Source of the DNA: Sulfurospirillum cavolei
GTDB lineage: Bacteria; Campylobacterota; Campylobacteria; Campylobacterales; Sulfurospirillaceae
DNA: 64,000 nt
Assembly: GCF_000813325.1 (NCBI RefSeq)
Contig: NZ_BBQE01000003.1
Reading direction: 5' to 3' (one strand)
Shown in pieces: positions 34,621-44,001 of this stretch. The notes under the pieces are model-generated. The model did not search any database. It worked only from the letters and a program-made list of their open reading frames with translations, and was not told the DNA's origin. Positions within the stretch are counted from its first letter, which is position 1, and each line of letters opens with the position of its first letter. The translations under genes and the position numbers were made by a program.

Positions 34621-36377
34621 CGCCATCGAATCGTATAATGACTCCCATGGGCATGCTCGTAGTGCAACGTTCCTTTAAGTTCATCGTGTATTAGCCGTTT
34701 GACTAAAGATATCCCGAACGAATCGCGCTTCTCGCCCCATTCAAACCCTTTACCGTTATCGTAAATTTCCAAACTGTACGTCTTTTGCGCATAGGTGAGT
34801 TGGAGAATGATTTCCCCTTCATGTGCGTCAAAAGCGTATTTGAGCGCATTGGTCACCAGCTCGTTGATAATCAAACCGCAATAAATCGCATGATCGATCG
34901 AGAGAACCACTTCGTCCGCTTCGATCACAACGGTAATGTTGCTTTGCGGATACCCTCGTTTAATCTCTTTGATCAGATCGTTGATATACACCGAAGCGGC
35001 TAGTTCCGAGATGTTTTGGTGCGCATGTAAAATCTCGTGAATCTTACCGATGGAGCGTACGTTACTCTCTGCCTCGACGAGCTTGGACTTCCCGATAGCA
35101 TCCAAGCTCGGACGCAACTTGAGTCGATACAAAGAGACGATAAACTGGAGATTGTTTTTAACGCGATGATGCAATTCCCGTATCAAAATACGTTCGGTAT
35201 CCAACGCCGAAGCAAGGGCGTTGGTACGGTTGAGCCTTTTTGAGAGAATGATGGAAAAGATAAGCCCTTCAAACACCATGCTTAACTCGTAGAAGTACCA
35301 GTACTCGCCGTTATGGGGGATATAAACGCCCATATTGTAAAGTAAAAATAGGAACGTTCCCGTGATATTGACACCCCAACTCACAAGGAAATAAACGCTG
35401 TTTTCTTCTTGCTTATACACGAGGTAAACGGCAATAGCCAAGATGTAGAGCAAAATAAAGCACATGTAATACATAATCCACTCAAACATGCCCTCATTGA
35501 TCACAAGATAAAGCAATGAAAAACCGGCACTTCCTAACAAAAGCCATTGAAAACTTCGATATAGTTTAGGGTAGCGTTTTATCCGCATAAAATCTTGAAT
35601 AAAGACTATAATCGCCACGGAAACGGCAATCGTAAATAAAGGTCCCAAATAAGCATCGATACGCGCCCAAGCAAGCATCTTTTGATACGAAAAAAACGGT
35701 TCCATCACGAGAAAAGACATTCCCGTATACGTCAGATTATTGTAAACCACCACGCACAAATAAAACACATAAGTAAGATAAACGCGCTCTTTGGTAAAAA
35801 GAAAAATAAAGGTATTGTAAACGATGAGTGTTCCCATGACGGAAAATAAAAGCGTTAAGATAAGCTCTCTCTTGAGTGATTTTTGCCATAAAACCGCCTC
35901 ACTCTCAGAATGCACATGAAAGTACGTCGCACAACTGTTGCTCAAAACTTTGAGATAAAACGTTCGCTCTTCTAAAGGCTTGAGTTCAACCGAAAAGTAA
36001 TAATCAAAAATATCGCTAAATACTGTTCGATACAGAATACCGCTTTTAAAAACATCGCCATTGCTATCATACAGCACGACGCTATCAAGCATCGAGTTAT
36101 TGACATGTAAGAAACGTTTCGCCGTTACGCCGCTTTCGTTTTTGAGCTTAAAACGCACCCAAACCGCTTCATCGGCCAAATACCCTTGGCTGATAAAAGA
36201 TGACATGTAAGGCTGAAAAAGCTCTTGCGACGGCACGTCCGAGACTTCAAAGTTTGCACCTTTTTCGAGGTAAATTTCGGCGTGTTCTAGTAACGAGACG
36301 TTATCGCTCTGCCCTATATCGATCGAAGCCGCCGATAAAGAAAGTACCCACAGACACCACACAAAAAGTTTTCGCAT
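34617..36377 (-). CDS. 7TMR-DISM sensor histidine kinase (HisKA_2)
   Basis: A 586-residue kinase. A signal peptide and an extracytoplasmic 7TMR-DISMED2-type beta domain (about 20-170) come first, then seven transmembrane helices (about 180-385). The cytoplasmic kinase core is HisKA_2 type with the phospho-accepting histidine in ELHHRVKNN near residue 400. An HATPase domain follows (NELVTNALKYAF, DNGKGF). DISM domains usually sense carbohydrates or small carboxylic ligands, but the ligand is unknown. It pairs with the convergent response regulator gene. Confidence 0.9.
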   Translation of the reverse strand: MRKLFVWCLWVLSLSAASIDIGQSDNVSLLEHAEIYLEKGANFEVSDVPSQELFQPYMSSFISQGYLADEAVWVRFKLKNESGVTAKRFLHVNNSMLDSVVLYDSNGDVFKSGILYRTVFSDIFDYYFSVELKPLEERTFYLKVLSNSCATYFHVHSESEAVLWQKSLKRELILTLLFSVMGTLIVYNTFIFLFTKERVYLTYVFYLCVVVYNNLTYTGMSFLVMEPFFSYQKMLAWARIDAYLGPLFTIAVSVAIIVFIQDFMRIKRYPKLYRSFQWLLLGSAGFSLLYLVINEGMFEWIMYYMCFILLYILAIAVYLVYKQEENSVYFLVSWGVNITGTFLFLLYNMGVYIPHNGEYWYFYELSMVFEGLIFSIILSKRLNRTNALASALDTERILIRELHHRVKNNLQFIVSLYRLKLRPSLDAIGKSKLVEAESNVRSIGKIHEILHAHQNISELAASVYINDLIKEIKRGYPQSNITVVIEADEVVLSIDHAIYCGLIINELVTNALKYAFDAHEGEIILQLTYAQKTYSLEIYDNGKGFEWGEKRDSFGISLVKRLIHDELKGTLHYEHAHGSHYTIRWR

Positions 36378-36523
36378 CGTTTATCCGCTCATTTTTTTTA
36401 AAAAGTATACCTTTCATACGATAAATTTACCAAAAAATCGTACATATTAAAAATATAACGGAGGGCGTAACGCATCGATACTACAATATACGACAAAGAT
36501 TTTATGACAGAGGGGCAGGATTT

Positions 36524-37828
36524 ATGAAGAGGTTTTCGTATCGAAAGATAACGGTTTTAGTGAGTTTAGTAACACTGAATCTTCTTGCACAAGAAGATCA
36601 AGGTATTTTGGTGCGTTCGCAAGAGGCTTTACAAAACGATCAACCGCAAGTTGCTTACGAGTTGTTAACACCTGCGTATGCGGACAAATCGCTTTCCAAC
36701 CAAGGACTTTTTTTACTGGGAATGTCGGCAAAAGAAACGGGCAAATTAAAAGAGAGCGAAGCCTATTTTTCCGAATTGCTCGAAAAAGAGCCCAACGCCC
36801 TACGCGTTAAGCTTGAGTTAGCCGAAGTATATTACTTGGAAAAAGACCAAGCAAAAGCGAAACGTCTACTCCAAGAAGTCAAATCGGCAAATCCTCCCGC
36901 AAAAGTAGGCGAAAATATCGATCGATTCTTAACCGCGATCGACGCTTCGTCTCCTAAAAAATGGAACGCCTACGTCGGTGCAGGCTACATGTACGATACC
37001 AATGCCAATCAAGGACCGAGCATCGACTCCGTGTTAATGTACGACTTGCCGTTTACCCTCGATCAAAATGCGAAAAATACGCGGGATTGGGCATGGACGC
37101 TGAAAGCGGGAGCGGATTATAGTTATGACATGTCAGATGAGTGGTCATGGCAAAACAGCATCGGCGTCAGCACGATCGACTACCGCAAAGTCAATACGTA
37201 CGACTCGACCAATCTCTCCCTTTCAACGGGTTTTGGGTATAAAGAAGGCGATTGGACGTTTGCCCTGCCTTATGTCGTCAATCGAATTAAGATCGGTCAC
37301 GACAAAGATTATTACTCCTTTAGCCACGGTATCGTACCGCAAGTAAGTTATGCGCTCTCCCAAGAACTTTTACTCATTTCAAGCCTTGCGCTTCAAAAGA
37401 AACACTACTACGATAACAGCGATAGAGACGGTAATGCTATCACATTTTCGCCGTCTTTGCGCTATTTAGTAGACAACCATTCGTACGTTACGTTCGGAGG
37501 CTATTTAGGGCATGAAAACTCGGGCGTCCAAACTTTTGAAAACAACTCTAAAGGCGTCAACGTCGGTTATTTTAATGCCATCAATGCCGAGTGGAGCATT
37601 TACGTCTCTCCCAGTTATAGCAAAACCGATTACGACGGCATCGAAGCGGCATATGCCACGGGAAGAGTCGATAAACGTTTTGACGCAACCGCCAACCTCA
37701 ACTACCAAATCCAAGAATGGGCGGCAAACGTGACCCTCTCGTACACCTACACGAAAAACAGTTCCACCATCGACATGTACGACTATAACCGTCAACAAAC
37801 GATGCTAACGTTGACCAAAAATTTTTAA
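36524..37828 (+). CDS. Slam-like (DUF560) outer-membrane protein, type XI secretion
   Basis: A 434-residue protein with a signal peptide (about 1-22), a TPR-rich region (about 25-145) and a C-terminal beta barrel from about 150. The barrel starts with W-N-A-Y-V-G-A-G-Y and D-T-N-A-N-Q, a pattern typical of DUF560, and ends in phenylalanine as outer-membrane proteins do. Slam proteins move surface lipoproteins and soluble haem-binding proteins across the outer membrane. The next gene, 22 bp downstream, has the C-terminal barrel expected of a Slam cargo. Compared with neisserial Slam the TPR part is shorter. Confidence 0.75.
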   Translation: MKRFSYRKITVLVSLVTLNLLAQEDQGILVRSQEALQNDQPQVAYELLTPAYADKSLSNQGLFLLGMSAKETGKLKESEAYFSELLEKEPNALRVKLELAEVYYLEKDQAKAKRLLQEVKSANPPAKVGENIDRFLTAIDASSPKKWNAYVGAGYMYDTNANQGPSIDSVLMYDLPFTLDQNAKNTRDWAWTLKAGADYSYDMSDEWSWQNSIGVSTIDYRKVNTYDSTNLSLSTGFGYKEGDWTFALPYVVNRIKIGHDKDYYSFSHGIVPQVSYALSQELLLISSLALQKKHYYDNSDRDGNAITFSPSLRYLVDNHSYVTFGGYLGHENSGVQTFENNSKGVNVGYFNAINAEWSIYVSPSYSKTDYDGIEAAYATGRVDKRFDATANLNYQIQEWAANVTLSYTYTKNSSTIDMYDYNRQQTMLTLTKNF

Positions 37829-37850
37829 CATTAAAAACTAGGGGCAAACA

Positions 37851-40800
37851 ATGAAAAATACAATGAAAAAAATAGCCATTTCAGTAGCGGCGTGCATGGT
37901 GTTGAGCGGGAATGTGTATGGCGAAAATGCTTTTAATCCTTATGTCGGAACTACCAGTGACGATTTTTCCAAAGGCGGACAATTTAATACAAATACGGCA
38001 GAAGGATTAAAAAATTTTAATAGCCATTTACAAAAAAAAGATGCTCTTGTAAAAGACACTTATTCCGTCATGGTTAACCTGCTTAATCATCTTACGGATG
38101 CAATGTTAGAAGCAAAAAAAAATGCAATTCAATTAAAAGGTGAGCTCACTGCACAAAACGAAGAACTAACCAAGATCATAAGAAGTGGTCAACCAGGATT
38201 GAGTTCTGCGCAACGAGCAGAAAATATTAAAAAATATACTAATCAAATTAATAGCAATAAAACTTTAATTAATAATTTAAATACAACAATCCATAGCATC
38301 AATCCAGCAAATTTGGATTCTAGTAAATCATTAAAAAATGTTTATGCTGAACTAATCAAATACAGAAGCACCGGAGAGAGTGTTCTAAAAAGTTTGACGG
38401 CAATTGCAAAAGCAAGCAGTGCAATTGATGATGGCATCAGTATTGGAAGCAGTATGATGGATATTTATACTAGTCTCTCAAAAATGGAAAACATGAATGA
38501 TAAATTAATTAATGATTTAGGAACATTGTCATTAATTGAGCTAGCATTGAACAATAAAACAGCCGCTATTGGAAAACTAGCAGGTGCTTTTCAATTAGCA
38601 GGTGATGCAAGCGCATTAATCTTGGAATTGGGAGACAAATATAATATTGAGTTTTTAATAGAATTAAGAGAAGCGGCAGGTATCGAAACAGGAAGTGGAA
38701 TATGGGGTATTTCGACAGCATATGCAGCAGAAGATGATCCTGAAAAGAAAATACTCGATTTAATTGATGCTAAAAAAGAGGCATCAACATCATTGGAAGA
38801 GAAAGAAGCTAAAGCTAAAAAAGTAATGATTGAATATTATAAGAAAAAAGCTCAAGCTGAAAAAGAAGCCGCTATGATGAAAAAACTTCGAGAATGGTAT
38901 GCCAAGAAAGACAAAGTTGCTTATGAAATGTACGAAGTTGATACCCCTATACTGCTTGCCTCCGCGGGAGTAATCGACAACATGCCTTTACTTAAAATGG
39001 CATCATTTCCTCCTGATGCCTATTTGAAAGATGCGCTCAGCACCAAAGTAGTCGATAATGCCAAAACGATCGAAAAGGCACGAAAACTTGAGCTTGACCG
39101 ATTGCTTGCCAAGCATGACGTCGATATTTTTCTCTTAGCCGACAATACCGGCAGTATGGGTGGGCTCGTCGGTAGTGCTCAAACCAATGCGCAAGCGATC
39201 TTAGATGCCCTACGCGCCGATAGTCGTTTTGCCAAAGTCAATGCGCAGTTTGGCGTCGGGCGTTACCTTGGAGATCCTAGCGAAGGTGGAGAAACGGCGA
39301 CCTCATCCTATCAACTCCTCCAACCGATTACCGATAACGATACGGCGGTCACGACGGCGATCAATCAATGGTATGCGTCAGGCGGCGGCGATTGGGAAGA
39401 AGGTAACTTTTATGCGATTCAGCAAGTTATTGATTCAGGTGCCGCAACCCCGCGCAATGCTTCGCTTGCCAGTGGACAAGTAACCAATTGGAGAACCGGT
39501 GCTCAAAAAGTCATCGTCGTTTTCGGAGATGCACCTTCGTGGCAAAACAGTGTCAATGAAAAAGAGCTCAAAGCCTTGGCGATTGCCGCCGGAGCGAAAA
39601 TAGTGTTCATCGACACTTCGGGAATTAACGTGGGACAAACATCCAACGTCTATGCTTCGACATCGGGTCAACAAATGCAAGACGCCGCCGTTGAAATTGC
39701 CGATGCTACGGGCGGGTCTTATATGCGCTTAACCGACGTATCCAATATTCAAGATGCCGTTTTAAACGCTATATACGATGCGGTCGCCGATAATAAATGG
39801 ACGGGCGGCATGGTCTCCAAAATCGACAGTACGATTTGGCGCGTACGAACTCCTAGTAGCGTCACCGCGTCAAGCGACGCAAGCGGTAAAATCCTAACGT
39901 TTACGCTTACCTATCCCAACCAAAGCGATAGCACCTTTAGCATCGATACGGCGAGTGCGGCACACGTCGTAGGAACGGAATATTATCAAGGTTCGATTAG
40001 CGACGCAACGTCTATATTTGGTCAAGATATGAGCAGTGCTTCCGTTTTTCATGCCGACGGCGATCAAGATTTCTTTAGGTATATTTTGCAAAACGGTTCA
40101 AGTACGGTTGAAGGCTATTACGGTGAGCGTTTAAGTTCTTCTTCCAAGCTTCCGACGAGCGGCGTTTCTACCTACGATATTCGCGAACGAGTCGTTTCTC
40201 CTTATACAAAAACTTCTTATGCTTCCGATACGATGAAGCTATTTGTCAATTGGGCGACGGGTAAAGTGTATGGGTTTGACACGAACACATTGATGGATAG
40301 TGCCGAAGGAACGGCGATTTTTGTCGGCGACATCGATCGAGCCGCTTTGGAAATTTCAGGAAACTACACGTTTAAAACACGCCGTTTGAGCGCATCCGAA
40401 AGCAGTAATCTGCCCAGAGTCATCAAAGATGCTATGCGTGACACGACGACGCTTCAACTTTATGGGAACGCTTATCCTAACGGCATGGGCGGAACATTCG
40501 GGGCGACGTATTACAGTGAAAGCGGTACGCCGTCTTTAAGTTCGATGATGATGAGCGGGTATGTCAATACGAAAACCGTCGCAAAATCTTACACGCCAAG
40601 CGACGGTGAAGTCTGGTCGGGACATGCGGTAGGCTTCGTAGCAAATCGTTCAACCGGTGCCGTTGCAATCGACGCTAGTACGACGACGGATGATGTACAA
40701 ATGACGTTGAAACCTTCAACAGGAGAGGTTAAAGCGTCCATCATGGTTACGGACGGATCGACCAATCAAACGCTTACGACGGATTATACCGACACAAACG

Positions 40801-41351
40801 TATACGTCAACCAAAATGCGTTCGTTGCGATGAAAGATTCGGGAAGCGTTCCAACCTATGCGGCAACAACCATGAGTGAAAACGATAGCTACAACTATCT
40901 ATCATGGGGAACATGGAGCACCGAACTCTCGGCTTCTAACAAAACGGTCGTAGACGGGTCACGTTGGATTGCGGGAAAATTGACTCCGACTACTTCCATG
41001 CCATCAAGCGGAACGGCAACCTATAACGGCACGGTACAAGGTATGAGCTATGAAAGCGGCGCATTGAAAACCTTAAACGGTACACATACGATGAATGCAA
41101 ATTTTGCTAGCGGTACGATTACGGGTACGATGAATGTCAATTATGCATCAAGCGGCGCGTCTTATGCGACGACCAATTTAAATGCGGTCTCCATCAGCGG
41201 AAACGGCTTTGCAGGCGGATTGAACGGTACGGATAATACCGGATCGATCAAAGGAAGCTTTTACGGTCCTGCGGCTAACGAGATCGGCGGTACGTGGGCA
41301 CTTTCCAAAACGGGCTCGTCTGCTGCTGGTATTTTTGCCGGGAAAAAATAG
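37851..41351 (+). CDS. large surface protein: coiled coil, VWA domain, TbpB-like C-terminal barrel
   Basis: A 1166-residue exported protein. The signal peptide ends around residue 24; an Ala-Ala-Cys at 13-15 could be a lipobox, but the hydrophobic core before it is short. Residues 30-380 are helical, Lys/Glu-rich and probably coiled coil. A von Willebrand A domain covers about 420-650 with a MIDAS-type D-N-T-G-S-M at about 431. A beta-rich region follows. The last 170 residues end in FYGPAANEIGGTW...GIFAGKK, the signature of TbpB-like barrels used as Slam export handles. The DNA up to about 38,940 is clearly more AT-rich than the rest. Ligand unknown. Confidence 0.75.
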   Translation: MKNTMKKIAISVAACMVLSGNVYGENAFNPYVGTTSDDFSKGGQFNTNTAEGLKNFNSHLQKKDALVKDTYSVMVNLLNHLTDAMLEAKKNAIQLKGELTAQNEELTKIIRSGQPGLSSAQRAENIKKYTNQINSNKTLINNLNTTIHSINPANLDSSKSLKNVYAELIKYRSTGESVLKSLTAIAKASSAIDDGISIGSSMMDIYTSLSKMENMNDKLINDLGTLSLIELALNNKTAAIGKLAGAFQLAGDASALILELGDKYNIEFLIELREAAGIETGSGIWGISTAYAAEDDPEKKILDLIDAKKEASTSLEEKEAKAKKVMIEYYKKKAQAEKEAAMMKKLREWYAKKDKVAYEMYEVDTPILLASAGVIDNMPLLKMASFPPDAYLKDALSTKVVDNAKTIEKARKLELDRLLAKHDVDIFLLADNTGSMGGLVGSAQTNAQAILDALRADSRFAKVNAQFGVGRYLGDPSEGGETATSSYQLLQPITDNDTAVTTAINQWYASGGGDWEEGNFYAIQQVIDSGAATPRNASLASGQVTNWRTGAQKVIVVFGDAPSWQNSVNEKELKALAIAAGAKIVFIDTSGINVGQTSNVYASTSGQQMQDAAVEIADATGGSYMRLTDVSNIQDAVLNAIYDAVADNKWTGGMVSKIDSTIWRVRTPSSVTASSDASGKILTFTLTYPNQSDSTFSIDTASAAHVVGTEYYQGSISDATSIFGQDMSSASVFHADGDQDFFRYILQNGSSTVEGYYGERLSSSSKLPTSGVSTYDIRERVVSPYTKTSYASDTMKLFVNWATGKVYGFDTNTLMDSAEGTAIFVGDIDRAALEISGNYTFKTRRLSASESSNLPRVIKDAMRDTTTLQLYGNAYPNGMGGTFGATYYSESGTPSLSSMMMSGYVNTKTVAKSYTPSDGEVWSGHAVGFVANRSTGAVAIDASTTTDDVQMTLKPSTGEVKASIMVTDGSTNQTLTTDYTDTNVYVNQNAFVAMKDSGSVPTYAATTMSENDSYNYLSWGTWSTELSASNKTVVDGSRWIAGKLTPTTSMPSSGTATYNGTVQGMSYESGALKTLNGTHTMNANFASGTITGTMNVNYASSGASYATTNLNAVSISGNGFAGGLNGTDNTGSIKGSFYGPAANEIGGTWALSKTGSSAAGIFAGKK

Positions 41352-41394
41352 CCCTAACGCGCCTCTTTCTCTTTACATGTCAAACTCTTTCATT

Positions 41395-41426
41395 GCGGAA
41401 GGAAAAAATTTCCTTCCGCGCTTTTT
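41395..41426 (+). terminator. rho-independent terminator after the surface protein gene
   Basis: An 11-bp perfect stem GCGGAAGGAAA / TTTCCTTCCGC with a three-base loop, followed by GC and five T. It ends the Slam-surface protein unit. Confidence 0.8.
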
Positions 41427-41510
41427 AAAGTTTCCGATACCTTTTACCGTCTCAAACCAAAGCCTAAAGATGGTAAAATCATACGGAATGACAGGAGATG
41501 AAGGGACGCA

Positions 41511-42728
41511 ATGCAACGGATGAAAGAGGTACTTTATACCTTTAACGCGCTTTGTTTAGGAGCAATTCTTCTAGGCTTCGTCGCGCTTTATTTTGAGCTG
41601 ATTCCTGCTTACATGTACTATTTTTTATGGCAAAGCACCTTTGTTTTTTTGGGATTGGCATTGGCGTTAAGCGTCTATTTCAATAAAAGCAAACTCTTTG
41701 CGTTACTCCTCTTCCCGCTTTTTTTCAACCTGATTTTGGCGTTTCCCAATACGTTTTTTACCAAACTAAGCGGAACGGCGTTTTGGCACATCGTTCCTTT
41801 GAGCTGCGCTATCGGCTATTTGCTGTTGTATGCGCTGCAAGAAAGAGGACTCTTTAGCGCGTTCGGCGCGTTGCGCACTACGATTGCGATTGCGATTTTG
41901 GGGTTAAGTTATGCCGCTCTCGTGCATTTTTCGCCCGCGCTTCAAACCGCACTCAACACGACGCTTTTACCCTCTTTTTTGCATCAACTGACCCAAACCA
42001 ACGACTTTACGGTGATTATCGTCGTCATTGCGCTTCTTTTTATTTTTCTCGTATCCTTGCTCTTTAACGCCTACACGCAAAAAGCACCTTTTTGGATGCT
42101 TGCCGCATTGTGCGTGTCATTTCTTTTCAGGCAGGAAGCGCACGGCTTTATCCTCTACTCTTTACTGGCTTCGCTCATCGCCATTAGCGCACTGGTCAGA
42201 GACGCTTACACGATGGCGTACATCGATACCCTCACCGGTATTCCCGCACGTAGAGCACTTGAAGAGCGTTTTTTGCATATCGGCTCCAACTATCTACTGG
42301 CGATGGTGGATATCGACTTTTTTAAAAAATTTAACGATACCTTCGGACACGACATCGGCGACGAAGTGCTTAAAATGGTCGCCAAAGAACTTTCGCAGGT
42401 AAAAAACGGCGGCAGGGCGTATCGGTACGGCGGAGAAGAGTTTACGATCGTCTTTAGCGGTAAAAAGCGAGAAGATTGCATCATGGCACTCGAAGAGGTA
42501 CGGGAGCGCATTTTTAGACGAGGGTTTGTCATTCGCGATCAAAACCGTCCCGAACAAGCACCTAAAAAAACGCCGGCTCCCGCAAAGCCTAAAAAAGAAC
42601 GTCTCTCCGTGAGCATCGGCGCGGCACAATCTTTCAAAGGTAAAACGCCTCAAGAGATTATCAAACTAGCGGACGATGCGCTCTATAAGGCAAAAGAGAG
42701 CGGAAGAAATTGTTTGATTTGTGACTAA
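41511..42728 (+). CDS. polytopic membrane diguanylate cyclase (GGEEF)
   Basis: A 405-residue protein with seven or eight N-terminal helices (about 10-225) and a C-terminal GGDEF domain with GGEEF near residue 307. The I-site RxxD is absent. A Pro/Lys/Ala-rich insertion (about 340-362) interrupts the catalytic domain before SVSIGAAQS. ATG at 41511 is preceded by AAGGGA; another ATG is three codons later. It stands alone between a terminator and the bidirectional hairpin shared with dapD. Confidence 0.85.
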   Translation: MQRMKEVLYTFNALCLGAILLGFVALYFELIPAYMYYFLWQSTFVFLGLALALSVYFNKSKLFALLLFPLFFNLILAFPNTFFTKLSGTAFWHIVPLSCAIGYLLLYALQERGLFSAFGALRTTIAIAILGLSYAALVHFSPALQTALNTTLLPSFLHQLTQTNDFTVIIVVIALLFIFLVSLLFNAYTQKAPFWMLAALCVSFLFRQEAHGFILYSLLASLIAISALVRDAYTMAYIDTLTGIPARRALEERFLHIGSNYLLAMVDIDFFKKFNDTFGHDIGDEVLKMVAKELSQVKNGGRAYRYGGEEFTIVFSGKKREDCIMALEEVRERIFRRGFVIRDQNRPEQAPKKTPAPAKPKKERLSVSIGAAQSFKGKTPQEIIKLADDALYKAKESGRNCLICD

Positions 42729-42755
42729 AGCGAGCGGGGATTTTCCGCTCGCTTT
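42727..42755. terminator. bidirectional terminator between diguanylate cyclase and dapD
   Basis: An 11-bp stem AAAGCGAGCGG / CCGCTCGCTTT with a seven-base loop, located between two convergent genes. T-runs are short (three) on both sides. Confidence 0.65.
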
Positions 42756-42763
42756 AGAAAGCA

Positions 42764-43984
42764 TTAGTGAAGGTCGCTGTTGAGTTTGATCTCGCGTTTA
42801 GAACGTGCGGCTTGAATCATTCCGTTGACGCTGTTTTGACGGAAATGAATCCCGTTAAGTCCTGAGAGGTCTAAGCCTTTAAAGAAAACGATCTCTTCTT
42901 TGTCGGCTTTTTTCAAGTGTTTCGCTTTGGGATTGGCTTCGATGATTTTAACGAGCTCTTTCGCGCTAACGCCGACTTTCGTTCCCTCTAAAATCGCAAT
43001 ACCCGCATCAACGATACATGCATCGCCCAAAGGAATGCCCGTTACCGAGTTTGCGCCGAGCAAGGTGTTTTCACCGATACTGACGGGATTGCCGTTCGTA
43101 CCGCTTAGAACGCCTAAGATGCTCGCACCGCCGCCCACGTCGCTGCCTTTACCGACGACGACCGAAGAGCTGATGCGTCCCTCGACCATCACCGCACCCG
43201 TCGTTCCGGCGTTGAAATTGACGTAACTTGCACCGGGCATAATGGTCGTTCCCGGATGTAAATGCGCTCCCATACGAACTTTACTGGCGTCTAGCACGCG
43301 CGTATTGTCCGCAGGAATGACATGTGAGAGGTAACGCGGGAATTTATCGACCGACTCGATCATCGGATAATTACCGTAAAGCTTCATCTCGACTTCATGC
43401 ATACGAAGCCATTCAAGTTCGATAGGCTGTCCGAATGACCATGCAACGTTTTCGAGTACGCCGAACGCTCCGGTAAGATTTAAAGAGCGTAAAGCGGCTT
43501 TACCCGTTGAAAGAGCGTAAAGTTTGAGGTAGACCGATTCGGGACTGAGCGGCTTATCGTCTTCAAAAATAAACACGATACGATACTCTTTTTTCAATTT
43601 TTCGGTCTGCGCAATCCAATCGAGTGTTTTAATCACTTGCACGTTTTTATGTGCATCGCCGAATGCTTTATTCAGATAAGGCGTAAACGCGTTCATCGCA
43701 TTTTTAACAAACTTTTTCTTCACGTCGCAAACGTATTCGCTTCCGCTAAAATCAATCTCTGTGCCGCTTTCTTGCAACGCTGCGATCAAAATAGCCGCCG
43801 AACCGAAATTTTCGTTCCAGTTCACGACGGGAAACGTGGCTTGTAAAATTTTATGCGGATTGAGTTGTCCTCGATCGACCCTTGCGATACCGAACGCAAT
43901 CGGCTTTTTATACCCTTCTTGCGCTTCAATCTCGCCGACTAACGCTTTGAAATCGGCTTCGTCAACCGTCATACGTAATGCCAT
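42764..43984 (-). CDS. dapD: tetrahydrodipicolinate N-succinyltransferase
   Basis: A 406-residue lysine/diaminopimelate enzyme that transfers succinyl from succinyl-CoA to tetrahydrodipicolinate. The C-terminal part is a left-handed beta helix with hexapeptide repeats (RMGAHLHPGTTIMPGASYVNFNAGT, GRISSSVVVG, ENTLLGANSV). It is the long form found in Campylobacter, with an extended N-terminal domain. It lies 17 bp after mrp on the same strand, as in C. jejuni. Confidence 0.92.
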   Translation of the reverse strand: MALRMTVDEADFKALVGEIEAQEGYKKPIAFGIARVDRGQLNPHKILQATFPVVNWNENFGSAAILIAALQESGTEIDFSGSEYVCDVKKKFVKNAMNAFTPYLNKAFGDAHKNVQVIKTLDWIAQTEKLKKEYRIVFIFEDDKPLSPESVYLKLYALSTGKAALRSLNLTGAFGVLENVAWSFGQPIELEWLRMHEVEMKLYGNYPMIESVDKFPRYLSHVIPADNTRVLDASKVRMGAHLHPGTTIMPGASYVNFNAGTTGAVMVEGRISSSVVVGKGSDVGGGASILGVLSGTNGNPVSIGENTLLGANSVTGIPLGDACIVDAGIAILEGTKVGVSAKELVKIIEANPKAKHLKKADKEEIVFFKGLDLSGLNGIHFRQNSVNGMIQAARSKREIKLNSDLH

Positions 43985-44001
43985 ATCTCTTTATCCTTTT
44001 T

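Noticed and set aside
42545..42610. Frameshift in the GGDEF domain of the diguanylate cyclase
   Set aside because: The Pro/Lys-rich stretch is in frame and the domain resumes normally (SVSIGAAQS), so it is an insertion, not a frameshift.
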